Below are positions 1-6,786 of a stretch of 8,988 nucleotides of DNA, one piece after another. Position numbers and translations under genes: made by a program. Positions within the stretch are counted from its first letter, which is position 1, and each line of letters begins with the position of its first letter. This stretch comes from Gammaproteobacteria bacterium (GTDB lineage Bacteria > Pseudomonadota > Gammaproteobacteria > SZUA-229). The notes below the pieces were generated by a model that was not told where the DNA came from, searched no databases, and saw only the letters and a list, made by a program, of their open reading frames with translations. The stretch spans positions 1 to 8,988 of the forward strand of contig JAQICG010000430.1 of NCBI GenBank assembly GCA_027858635.1. The letters are read 5' to 3'.

Positions 1-165
1 CTTCTGGATTATCGGTTAATTCGAGCTGATGGGATTCACCAAGCACATAGGTCATTCGAGATTAGTCGTACTCATTCATCTGGCAGCCGAAGGTCTTGAT
101 ATAGAGCTTACGGGTCACGATTTTTCGGGATCAGAATAATCACTGATCGGGGTTTTACTGGTCAT
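1..165 (-). pseudogene. miaB: 5' end of a MiaB-like tRNA methylthiotransferase gene, disrupted by a stop codon; continues off the left edge
   Basis: Reading the minus strand from a GTG at 118-116 gives MTRKLYIKTFGCQMNEYD, then TAA at 64-62, then in the same frame SRMTYVLGESHQLELTDNPE to the edge. The FGCQMNEYD block is the N-terminal signature of MiaB, the radical-SAM enzyme that methylthiolates i6A37 in tRNAs; its Cys (codon 12) would ligate the auxiliary Fe-S cluster. Family members normally have Ser where the TAA stands (NEYDSS) and MAD where this has MTY, so several conserved positions have drifted. A better-placed ATG at 165-163, behind an AGGA (173-170), opens a 16-codon frame that ends in TGA at 117-115. 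One extra A in the A5 run at 125-121 would fuse it in frame to the MiaB reading. A restart at ATG 55-53 would lose the cluster cysteine. I infer a pseudogene or relic; a sequence error is the main alternative. The rest of the gene is not visible. Confidence 0.75.
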
Positions 166-280
166 AAATTCCTGGATAAATATTTAAGATGCGTAGATTA
201 TCACGTTTGATATCGGTAAATCACCATTGATTCTGCGGATTGGGTTCTTCCGTGAATGTCGGGAAAAGGCTGAAAAAGCA
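166..280. other. Intergenic DNA with no recognisable gene
   Basis: This lies upstream of the miaB remnant and before the repeat cluster. It holds the weak Shine-Dalgarno AGGA at 173-170 belonging to the ATG at 165. I see no convincing promoter, hairpin or conserved reading frame. The short open frames that cross it owe most of their length to the neighbouring repeats. Confidence 0.4.
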
Positions 281-410
281 TTAGTCCGCAGATGAACACA
301 GATGAACACAGAAAAAGGCAAATGCTTAGTCCGCGAAGGACGCCAAGGACGCGAAAAGGGCAAAACCATACAAAGGCTTTAGTCCACAGATGAACACCGA
401 TAAAGGCAAA
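281..410 (+). repeat. Degenerate short repeat units in forward orientation (A-B-A)
   Basis: Three units each open with TTAGTCC followed by a purine-rich body, at 281, 326 and 379. Type A units carry CAGATGAACAC; in the first, the 10-mer GATGAACACA is duplicated exactly at 291-300 and 301-310. The type B unit (330-359) contains the 8-mer AAGGACGC twice, at 336-343 and 345-352. Similar low-complexity intergenic repeats occur in many environmental bacterial genomes, from general recollection and not from a search. Open frames here have no protein character beyond the repeat. Function unknown. Confidence 0.75.
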
Positions 411-452
411 CCATTTGACCACAACACGGGCAAATAATTTACTAATTTAAAA

Positions 453-487
453 GGTTTTTTTCGCGTTTTTGGCGTTTTTTGCGGACC
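453..487 (-). repeat. Inverted copy of the type B repeat unit
   Basis: Read on the minus strand from 487, this begins GGTCCGC and continues with the same CGCC and CGCGA spacing as the forward B unit at 330-359. Over 30 aligned positions the two differ at seven, and every difference is G in the forward copy and A here, so this unit is A-rich. It lies just downstream of glmS. Confidence 0.7.
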
Positions 488-497
488 GCTTTTTAGA

Positions 498-526
498 TTT
501 TTTTATCTGCGTTCATCTTCGGACCC
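498..526 (-). repeat. Inverted copy of the type A repeat unit
   Basis: Read on the minus strand this gives GGGTCCGAAGATGAACGCAG followed by an A-rich tail, matching the GTCC and GATGAAC core of the forward A units at 281-410. Together with the inverted B unit it makes the cluster a loose large palindrome (A-B-A then B'-A') directly behind the glmS stop codon. No separate strong intrinsic terminator is visible between glmS and this cluster. Confidence 0.7.
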
Positions 527-555
527 TGAATTTTTCCCATTAAATCAGCACAGAC

Positions 556-2388
556 CTACTCCACCGTTACCGATTTCGCCAGGTTCCTCGGCTGATCGAC
601 GTCGGTGCCCTTCTGCACGGCGACGAAGTATGACAGCAGTTGCAGGGGGACGGCGTATAGCAGGGGCGCGAGTATCGGTGATACCGACGGCAGGGTGATG
701 ACATGGCAGTGTTCGCCCATGTCGGTCAGGTCCAGGCGCTCGTCGGCGAACAGGTAGACTTCGCCGCCGCGGGTCAGCACTTCCTGCAGGTTGGATTTTA
801 TTTTGTCTTCGTAGCCGTCCTTGCAGGCAACGGCCACTATCGGTTTGCCGGGTTCGATGAGCGCGATCGGGCCGTGCTTGAGTTCGCCCGCCGGGTAAGC
901 GTCGGCGTGGATATAGGAGATCTCTTTCAGCTTGAGCGCGCCTTCCAGGGCGATGGGAAAGAGCAGGCCCCGGCCTAGAAAAATTGTGTTGCTGAGGTCG
1001 GTAAAAGCCTCTGCCCATTTTTCGATGTTGGCTTTTTCCAGAAGAATCTTTTCGATGATGCCAGGCAGAGCCAGCGCCTCATGCAACAGTGATGCCGCCA
1101 GATCGGCTTTCATTGTGCGTGTTTTACCCAGCGTAATCACCAGCATCAGCAGGGCCAGCAGCTGACTGGTGAAGGCCTTGGTCGAAGCCACACCGATTTC
1201 CGGCCCGGCGCGGGTCATCAGGCTGAGCTGGCTTTCCCTGACCAGCGAACTCTCGGGGGCATTACATATCGACAACGTGGCACCCACGCGCGCTTTCACA
1301 TTGCGCAGGGCCGCCAGCGTGTCAGCGGTTTCACCCGATTGCGAAATCGTCACCAGCAGCGTATCCGGCATCAGCACCGGATTACGGTAACGAAATTCAC
1401 TCGCCACCTCAACCCGGCAGGGTATCCCCACCAGATCTTCCAGCCAGTACTTGGCGACCAGCCCGGCGTGGTAGCTGGTACCACAGGCGACGATCTGCAC
1501 ACATTTGATGCTGTCGAAAACCGCAGACGAACCCAGTCCGAAAGTGGCATCGGAGAGCATTCTGTCATGCACACGGCCTTCAAAAACATTGAGCAGGCAG
1601 GTGGGCTGCTCGTGGATCTCCTTGAGCATGTAATGGCGATAACCGTTCTTGCCGGTGGCATCCGCGCTCAGGTCCGACTCCTGAATATCACGTTCAACCT
1701 GCTGGCCGTTGCGGTCGTAGATCACCAGCGCATCGGCACGAATGTCGGCGACATCGCCCTCCTGCAGATAGATAAAACGCCGCGTCACAGGCAGCAGCGC
1801 GGTGGCATCGGAGGCAATAAAATGCTCGCCCAGCCCCAGACCGATTACCAGCGGGCTACCGCTACGGGTGGCGATTAAACGCCCGGGTTCCGCGGCGGAG
1901 ATCACCCCCAGCGCATAAGCACCTTCGAAATCAGCGACTGCTTTTATAATTGCGAAGAGTAGATCGTTGCCCTGCTTCAGATAATATTCCACCTGATGTA
2001 CCGCCACTTCGGTATCGGTATCGGAGGTAAAGTTAAACCCCGCCGCTTTCTGTTGCTGGCGCAACACACCGTGATTTTCGATGATACCGTTATGCACAAT
2101 GGCCACCGAGGCATTACAGACGTGAGGATGGGCATTTCTTTCGCTGGGTTCGCCATGCGTCGCCCAGCGGGTGTGCGCCACACCAGCCATGCCCTGCAGC
2201 GGCGTTGCTTCCAATGCATCGGCCAGCGCCTGCACCTTGCCAGCCCGGCGCACGCGCTCGATGCAGTTATCCTGATTAAGCACCGCAATGCCCGCCGAAT
2301 CGTAGCCCCGATACTCAAGACGACGCAGCCCCTCGAGCAAAATAGGTGTCACATTTCGTTCCGCAACCGCTCCAACAAGACCGCACAT
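556..2388 (-). CDS. glmS: Glutamine--fructose-6-phosphate aminotransferase (isomerizing)
   Basis: Cytoplasmic enzyme making glucosamine-6-phosphate from fructose-6-phosphate and glutamine, the first committed step towards UDP-GlcNAc for peptidoglycan and LPS. The 610 residues match the usual length (609 in E. coli). The N-terminus MCGLVGAV supplies the catalytic Cys once Met is removed. The class II glutaminase domain follows, with HTRWATHGEPS (72-82), NGIIEN (100-105) and SDTDTE (122-127). Two SIS sugar-isomerase domains carry CGTSYHAG (302-309), SQSGETADT (349-357) and STKAFTSQ (402-409). The isomerase residues Glu489 and His505 and the C-terminal Lys605 (DQPRNLAKSVTVE) are present. The ATG at 2388 has AAGG at 2398-2395 in front and fits the conserved N-terminus exactly. 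The gene appears complete. The upstream neighbour is the restriction-modification gene, not glmU, so glmS probably has its own promoter. Confidence 0.98.
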   Translation of the reverse strand: MCGLVGAVAERNVTPILLEGLRRLEYRGYDSAGIAVLNQDNCIERVRRAGKVQALADALEATPLQGMAGVAHTRWATHGEPSERNAHPHVCNASVAIVHNGIIENHGVLRQQQKAAGFNFTSDTDTEVAVHQVEYYLKQGNDLLFAIIKAVADFEGAYALGVISAAEPGRLIATRSGSPLVIGLGLGEHFIASDATALLPVTRRFIYLQEGDVADIRADALVIYDRNGQQVERDIQESDLSADATGKNGYRHYMLKEIHEQPTCLLNVFEGRVHDRMLSDATFGLGSSAVFDSIKCVQIVACGTSYHAGLVAKYWLEDLVGIPCRVEVASEFRYRNPVLMPDTLLVTISQSGETADTLAALRNVKARVGATLSICNAPESSLVRESQLSLMTRAGPEIGVASTKAFTSQLLALLMLVITLGKTRTMKADLAASLLHEALALPGIIEKILLEKANIEKWAEAFTDLSNTIFLGRGLLFPIALEGALKLKEISYIHADAYPAGELKHGPIALIEPGKPIVAVACKDGYEDKIKSNLQEVLTRGGEVYLFADERLDLTDMGEHCHVITLPSVSPILAPLLYAVPLQLLSYFVAVQKGTDVDQPRNLAKSVTVE

Positions 2389-2403
2389 AAACTACCTTGT
2401 AAC

Positions 2404-2448
2404 GTAATAACAGCCGCAACTGTTGTTAACAAAAAAGAAACCATTTTA
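2404..2448 (-). promoter_or_regulatory. Candidate glmS promoter region with a perfect 10-bp palindrome
   Basis: Within the 140-nt gap upstream of glmS there is TTGTTA (2432-2427), a 17-nt spacer and TATTAC (2409-2404). Its start point would fall on the ribosome binding site, which argues against it. A separate TAAAAT at 2448-2443 would give a more normal leader of nearly 50 nt but has no good -35. The perfect palindrome TTGTTAACAA at 2423-2432 could be a regulator site. None of this is decisive. Confidence 0.25.
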
Positions 2449-2492
2449 GCCGATCCACCGCCACAAATGGGCCCAATTCGCGCCTCGAAATA

Positions 2493-2515
2493 GCAGCGTC
2501 GGATACCCGCGCTGC
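2493..2515 (-). terminator. Hairpin after the type IIG gene, possible terminator
   Basis: Arms GCAGCG and CGCTGC, extended by an inner CGG/CCG pair with a GTAT loop and one unpaired base, start 14 nt past the stop codon of the restriction-modification gene. The sequence after it on the minus strand is TATTTCG, not a clean T run, so intrinsic termination is plausible but not assured. Confidence 0.4.
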
Positions 2516-2528
2516 ACGCAGATTATTA

Positions 2529-5500
2529 CTACGCTTCGATCAGCGCAATCTCCGCCTGCGAGAGCTTGAACAGGGCATACACCTGCTGATTCAGTGCCAC
2601 CTCCAGCGCAATAACCTCACTGTTCAAAGCCTCTCTTCGGGCTTTTTCCGCCTCGAAATAATCATACCATTCGTTACGCTCCGCCAGTGAGATGCTGCCA
2701 TTGAACGCTTTTTTAAGCTCTTTTTGCAACTCGGCAAAATCCAGCCGCCACCAGCTTTGCAGTTTTTTATTGAGCTTGAAAACCTGATCCGGCGGACAGA
2801 CATCTTCCAGCCGGCGGGCAAAGCCCTGTTCGCAGGCATAGCGGGCTTCGGTTTTGGTCTGAGTGTTTTCAGCCAGCACCGAAATTTCTTCATTCTCAGG
2901 TTTGTCAGGGATGGGTAAAGTTTCGATGTATTGCGCCCTAACCTCATAAAATCCGCCTCTGACAAAAGGACACATCGATTTAATTAAATACCAGTATGCA
3001 TTGCTATTCAGCAAACCATAGAGAAATAAATCTTCTGTAGGAATGATGTAACTTTTATCATTCGAATAAGCGCCATTGGTATTGTAATGAAACAAAGATC
3101 CAGGACTAAAATGGCCATATTGAATTTTTGGCTTATCAAATTCTTCGTAATAAGCACAAGCTCTCAATTCCCACCAGAACTCACCTTTGTCACCACGTTT
3201 TCTTCCCTTGCTTGTAAATGGCAACAGCCATTCTGCCAGCGCCGGGTGATTTGAATTCAGCCATTGCCAGGCTTCATCTTCAGTGATGGTTTCATCTTTG
3301 GATTTAGCCAGTTGTGTTCGGATCCAGGATTTGGGCATGGCGATAAGCCATACATCGCGCGTTTGACTATGCCAGCGTTTTAAATCCTTGCCTTCCAGAA
3401 AGGGCTTGATGATTTCGGCGGATTTCGGATCCTGTTGCACGATGGCGTCGCGGGTCTGTCGATCAATGACGAAGGCTTCGTTCAAACCTGTTAATACGCC
3501 GCGATACGGTGAGCCGTAGACCTGTTTCAGCGTGGGATAATCCCCGGTGAGTTTTTTGCGCAGGGCGTGCAACGATTCATCTTCCAGTTGCCAGCTCTGC
3601 CTGCCTAGCTGGCTGTGTGCCATCCGGCTTTTTTGCTGCTCGAAAGCGAGTTGCAGGTTTTCCGGCAATGCGTCTTTCAGCGTGAGTATCTCAATTTTAT
3701 GATCGCTCGCCGGTTTTTTATTTTGCAGAACCAGTATCGCCGGATAGGTGGTGACGCCTTCGAATACCTGTATATCGCCAAAGTCGACAATTTTTTCCAG
3801 CGCCACTTCATGGCTCAGATAGTGACGCAGGTTTTCCCCTGATCCGGTTTTGAAAAAAGTGGAGCTGGAAATATAGGCCATACGGCCATCGGCTTTTAGC
3901 AGCTTGCTGCCCAGTTCGAAGAAGTAACCGTATAGATCCAGCACGCCGTGATAAACCGAATAGTTTTGTTCGAGCCAGGGTTTGATGTCACCCAGCAGTT
4001 CCTGCCGGACATAAGGCGGGTTGCCCAGCACGACATCGAAACCGCCCTGTTGAAAAATAGATTTAAAACTGTTCTGCCAGACAAATTCGGAACCGGGCGC
4101 GGGGGCGTCGAAGCCCAGACTGTTGCCGGCGATGAAGTTAGCGTCGAGGCTTTCCAGCGGCTTGCCGCGTTCGGCGGTTTTCAACCAGAGCGAGAGCTTG
4201 GTTATTTCGATGGATTCTTCATTAATATCCACGCCGTAAAGATTGTTGTTGAGAATTTCCTTGTTTAAATCGAGTACGCTGCGCTGACCGGTGAGCTCGG
4301 CAATCCGGTGATTGGTTTTTTCGTATTCGGCGTAGAGATAATCGAACGCGGCTACCAGAAATGCACCCGAGCCACAGGCGGGGTCAACCACTTTGATTTG
4401 TTGCAGGCGCTCCTGCCAGGCGTACCAGAAGCGCAGTTCGGTTTGCTTGCCCTGCTTCCACTGAATGGTCTGGTCGGCTTTGTACTGGCCGTATTCGCTG
4501 AAGAGTTTTTCAAACTGCTCATCGATATGGGTGCCCAGGGTATTGAGGACGATGAAACGGGTGATGTTGTCGGGGGTATAAACCACGCCGTGTTTTTTGC
4601 GCTTTCCCGAAACTGCCGTGGCTTTCGCTTTCGCCGCTAACCGGGGCAGGCTGCCGGTGTGGATGACTTCGCTGAGTTCTTCCAGATCGGCGATGGACTG
4701 TTCGAAGATATGGCCGAGCACGGTGACGGAGACTTCGGAATCGAAATCATATTCGGCGAGGTTTTTAAAGCCTTCACACAGGGAGTCGCTGACGATGAGG
4801 TTGTCGAGAAATTCGTCGCGGGCAAACAGCCCGCCGTTGTAGGCGGGGATGTCGAGTGACTTGTTGCCATTGTCGATGGCGTTGAACAGTCCGATAAAAT
4901 TTTGATAGACGGGTTTGGGGTTGTAGGGGTCGTTGTGCTCGAAGGCCTGCTTGATGGTGGTGTCGGGAATCAGGCCTTTGTCTTCGGCGAAGGCGACGAA
5001 GAGGACGCGGTCGAGCAGTTTTTGCGCCGGCGCGATCAGCTCTGCGGGAGCCTGTTCGGGGTTGTCGCTGATCAGCCGGGTGAGCATGCTTTCGCGCAGA
5101 TATTTGTAGTCGGTATAAAGCCGGTCGCTGATCTCTTTTTCGGCGGCAAGGCTCTCTTTCAGGATACTTTGGGTTTTGCCACCCAGCAGGTTTTCAGGCG
5201 ACAGCAGCAGTTTGAATTTGGCGTATTCCGCGGGGTCGATTAAATCCTTAAAGTGAAATTTTTCATAAACCAGACTGGTTTCAGAAACGGCATACAGGCG
5301 CAGCTCTATGTAATTGGAGACCAGCACCCATTCAGCGCCTTTGATGTCTTTGGCGTATTCCCATGCCTGCTGCACCGGCGTTTTATGGCGGCCGGACATG
5401 ATGGCGTCGAGGTCTTTGGTTTTCGCGCCTTTTAGCTCAAATGGTGCGGCAACGACATCGCTGCTTTTATCGGCACTGAAATGCCCCAGCGCCAGATCGA

Positions 5501-5750
5501 CCGAACCGGCGGCAACGCCATATTCCCGGGCAATCGTCCACTGATCCGATTCGCCATACGGTGCATAACCGAGAAGCTTGACCATGATTTGCTGGGTGAA
5601 TGGCGAGTGTATAGCCACCTCCGTCTGCCCGGCCAGCGAGCCGTTATTAATTTGCTCCGCCCAGGCGTTGATGATTTTCAGATCATGCTCGGGTATTTCG
5701 CTGACAGCGGCAATATGCTTCTGGATAACTTTGTGGTTGAATATTGGCAT
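2529..5750 (-). CDS. Type IIG restriction-modification enzyme (Eco57I-like fused nuclease, N6-adenine methyltransferase and specificity domain)
   Basis: One polypeptide of 1073 residues from the ATG at 5750 appears to carry restriction, methylation and recognition. Positions here count from a TTG at 5819, 23 codons upstream. The nuclease candidate is the N-terminal D108...E128-L-K130 (PD-(D/E)XK pattern). A helical connector leads to the methyltransferase: VVYTPDNIT (412-420, motif X), DPACGSGAF (479-487, motif I, AdoMet), YGVDINEESI (528-537) and NPPY (600-603, motif IV of gamma-class adenine methyltransferases). A TaqI-like specificity region follows, with PYRGVLTGLNEAF (771-783), FLEGKDLKRW (807-816) and ETLPIP (966-971). 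ATG 5750 is preferred because residues 1-23 are His/Arg/Thr-rich and unlike the rest; neither start has a clear Shine-Dalgarno. The gene looks intact. It lies 90 nt behind the SecB-like gene with no obvious terminator between. BREX PglX is less likely because of the N-terminal nuclease motif. The recognition sequence cannot be read from this. Confidence 0.9.
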   Translation of the reverse strand: MPIFNHKVIQKHIAAVSEIPEHDLKIINAWAEQINNGSLAGQTEVAIHSPFTQQIMVKLLGYAPYGESDQWTIAREYGVAAGSVDLALGHFSADKSSDVVAAPFELKGAKTKDLDAIMSGRHKTPVQQAWEYAKDIKGAEWVLVSNYIELRLYAVSETSLVYEKFHFKDLIDPAEYAKFKLLLSPENLLGGKTQSILKESLAAEKEISDRLYTDYKYLRESMLTRLISDNPEQAPAELIAPAQKLLDRVLFVAFAEDKGLIPDTTIKQAFEHNDPYNPKPVYQNFIGLFNAIDNGNKSLDIPAYNGGLFARDEFLDNLIVSDSLCEGFKNLAEYDFDSEVSVTVLGHIFEQSIADLEELSEVIHTGSLPRLAAKAKATAVSGKRKKHGVVYTPDNITRFIVLNTLGTHIDEQFEKLFSEYGQYKADQTIQWKQGKQTELRFWYAWQERLQQIKVVDPACGSGAFLVAAFDYLYAEYEKTNHRIAELTGQRSVLDLNKEILNNNLYGVDINEESIEITKLSLWLKTAERGKPLESLDANFIAGNSLGFDAPAPGSEFVWQNSFKSIFQQGGFDVVLGNPPYVRQELLGDIKPWLEQNYSVYHGVLDLYGYFFELGSKLLKADGRMAYISSSTFFKTGSGENLRHYLSHEVALEKIVDFGDIQVFEGVTTYPAILVLQNKKPASDHKIEILTLKDALPENLQLAFEQQKSRMAHSQLGRQSWQLEDESLHALRKKLTGDYPTLKQVYGSPYRGVLTGLNEAFVIDRQTRDAIVQQDPKSAEIIKPFLEGKDLKRWHSQTRDVWLIAMPKSWIRTQLAKSKDETITEDEAWQWLNSNHPALAEWLLPFTSKGRKRGDKGEFWWELRACAYYEEFDKPKIQYGHFSPGSLFHYNTNGAYSNDKSYIIPTEDLFLYGLLNSNAYWYLIKSMCPFVRGGFYEVRAQYIETLPIPDKPENEEISVLAENTQTKTEARYACEQGFARRLEDVCPPDQVFKLNKKLQSWWRLDFAELQKELKKAFNGSISLAERNEWYDYFEAEKARREALNSEVIALEVALNQQVYALFKLSQAEIALIEA

Positions 5751-5840
5751 GTTGGTTTTGTGGCGATGTGGACGTGGACGGTGAAGTTTATGGCTGGTTG
5801 TTTCCTTACTAGCATCCAATTATTTATAACACTGGACTTT

Positions 5841-6338
5841 TTAGTCTTCCCTTAACTCGTCTTTTTGAGAAATAATATATACAGGCACTTCTAAACCAGG
5901 TGAAAGCGCTATTCTCGCGCAGGTTGATTGCACGTATTCCCGCCAATAAGGCCATACATGATAGCCTACGTTATCTGCGGCAAATGCTTTTAGATCGTCT
6001 TCTGTTAATTTTTTTTTGGAAAAATATTTAGCATCAAAAACAGTCGATATTTCTACTATAGGCTTGTAATTATCATCTCCGCTTTCCTCCTCCTCACTTG
6101 AGAAAATAAGCCTGATGGCAGCGGCATAGGTAAATCGATAATCAAAGAATTCATTGTCATCGGCATCTGTCAGCACGACCTCTTTTACCCTTTCTACTGC
6201 TCTAAAGGTCTGAGCTAAAGCGGCCTCTCGATTCAAAGTAGTGAACTCAACGTCGTCTCTTACAAAGACTTCACTTCTCTTTAAGTTTATTGCTTGAATA
6301 TTAAGGTTTTTTTTAGCGTTTTCTAAACACTCATTCAT
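5841..6338 (-). CDS. SecB-like chaperone of a toxin-antitoxin-chaperone (TAC) module
   Basis: A 165-residue acidic protein without signal peptide or membrane segment. The C-terminal block around residues 125-154, with VWPYWREYVQ, CARIALSPG and VPVY, follows the SecB fold signature (PY.RE...., then R...P.L..P..Y), and the middle (EISTVFDAKY) fits the SecB beta-strand. It is SecB-like, not housekeeping SecB, since the RAGFPP region is changed. In characterised TAC systems (for example Mycobacterium tuberculosis Rv1955-Rv1957) such a chaperone binds the tail of the antitoxin, protects it from proteolysis and lets it neutralise the toxin. Third gene of the operon: its ATG overlaps the antitoxin stop (ATGAATGA, 8 nt), and no strong Shine-Dalgarno is seen, so translation is probably coupled. 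The AT-rich composition contrasts with glmS. Family assignment is from motif reading only. Confidence 0.8.
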   Translation of the reverse strand: MNECLENAKKNLNIQAINLKRSEVFVRDDVEFTTLNREAALAQTFRAVERVKEVVLTDADDNEFFDYRFTYAAAIRLIFSSEEEESGDDNYKPIVEISTVFDAKYFSKKKLTEDDLKAFAADNVGYHVWPYWREYVQSTCARIALSPGLEVPVYIISQKDELRED

Positions 6339-6786
6339 TATAAAGCAGCCTGGACAACTGACACTGATCAGGCTTAGACTGCGTCACCCACTTAGGATGA
6401 TTAGTACAATCAATCACATTCTCTGATTTCTTAATTAAGTCATTTCTTTTTGTTTCAACATTTGTCCAGGAATATTCTTTGCTTATTTCATGAATACCAA
6501 ATTCATTCTCAGTAACAAAATTCAATTCTGGCACAATGTTTAGAGCGAAGCATATATCAGAGAGACTACCTAACGTCATATTTCGGGCACCACTCAAAAT
6601 CTGCGTAACGTAAGAACGACTTTTCCCCAGACGTCGAGCAAGCTCTTTCTTACTGACACCCATATCTTCAAGCGCAACCAAAATATCTTCTGTCACGTTG
6701 TAGACTAATCTTTCACGCGCAAAAGCCCTCTCTTCTGCATTGCTGAAGTCTTTACCTTCTGGATAAAACATGTCTTTAGCGCTCAT
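6331..6786 (-). CDS. XRE-family antitoxin (HigA-like) with a C-terminal extension, TAC module
   Basis: A 151-residue protein from the ATG at 6786. Residues about 34-83 form a Cro/C1-type helix-turn-helix (SKKELARRLGKSRSYVTQI, then LSGARNMTLGSLSDICFAL), the DNA-binding part expected to neutralise and autorepress. Residues about 84-151 are a long polar tail with isolated Trp107 and Trp133, in the place where TAC antitoxins carry the chaperone-addiction (ChAD) sequence recognised by the SecB-like partner. The open frame extends 17 codons upstream, but ATG 6786 is chosen because GAGGAG lies 7 nt before it. It overlaps the toxin gene by 11 nt and the chaperone gene by 8 nt, so all three are probably made from one mRNA. 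The HTH call is firm; the ChAD role is inferred from position and operon structure. Confidence 0.85.
   Translation of the reverse strand: MSAKDMFYPEGKDFSNAEERAFARERLVYNVTEDILVALEDMGVSKKELARRLGKSRSYVTQILSGARNMTLGSLSDICFALNIVPELNFVTENEFGIHEISKEYSWTNVETKRNDLIKKSENVIDCTNHPKWVTQSKPDQCQLSRLLYNE

Noticed and set aside
184..422. Two overlapping minus-strand open frames (FICVHLRTN and FICGLMLF types)
   Set aside because: They are translations of the short repeat units; their residues mirror the repeat period and they lack a ribosome site and any family likeness.
481..489. GCGGACCGC palindrome after glmS as a terminator
   Set aside because: The stem leaves a one-base loop and the flanking A and T runs do not form a terminator in the glmS direction.
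545..1018. Long open frames antisense to or overlapping glmS
   Set aside because: The glmS frame has full motif support over its whole length; the others are Arg/Pro/Ala-rich shadows caused by GC-biased codons.
2529..5750. BREX PglX methyltransferase
   Set aside because: The N-terminal D...ELK nuclease pattern and the absence of other BREX genes favour a standalone type IIG enzyme.
5751..5819. TTG start at 5819 for the type IIG gene
   Set aside because: It adds 23 residues rich in His, Arg and Thr with no Shine-Dalgarno; ATG 5750 begins a sequence that reads like the family N-terminus. Not fully excluded.
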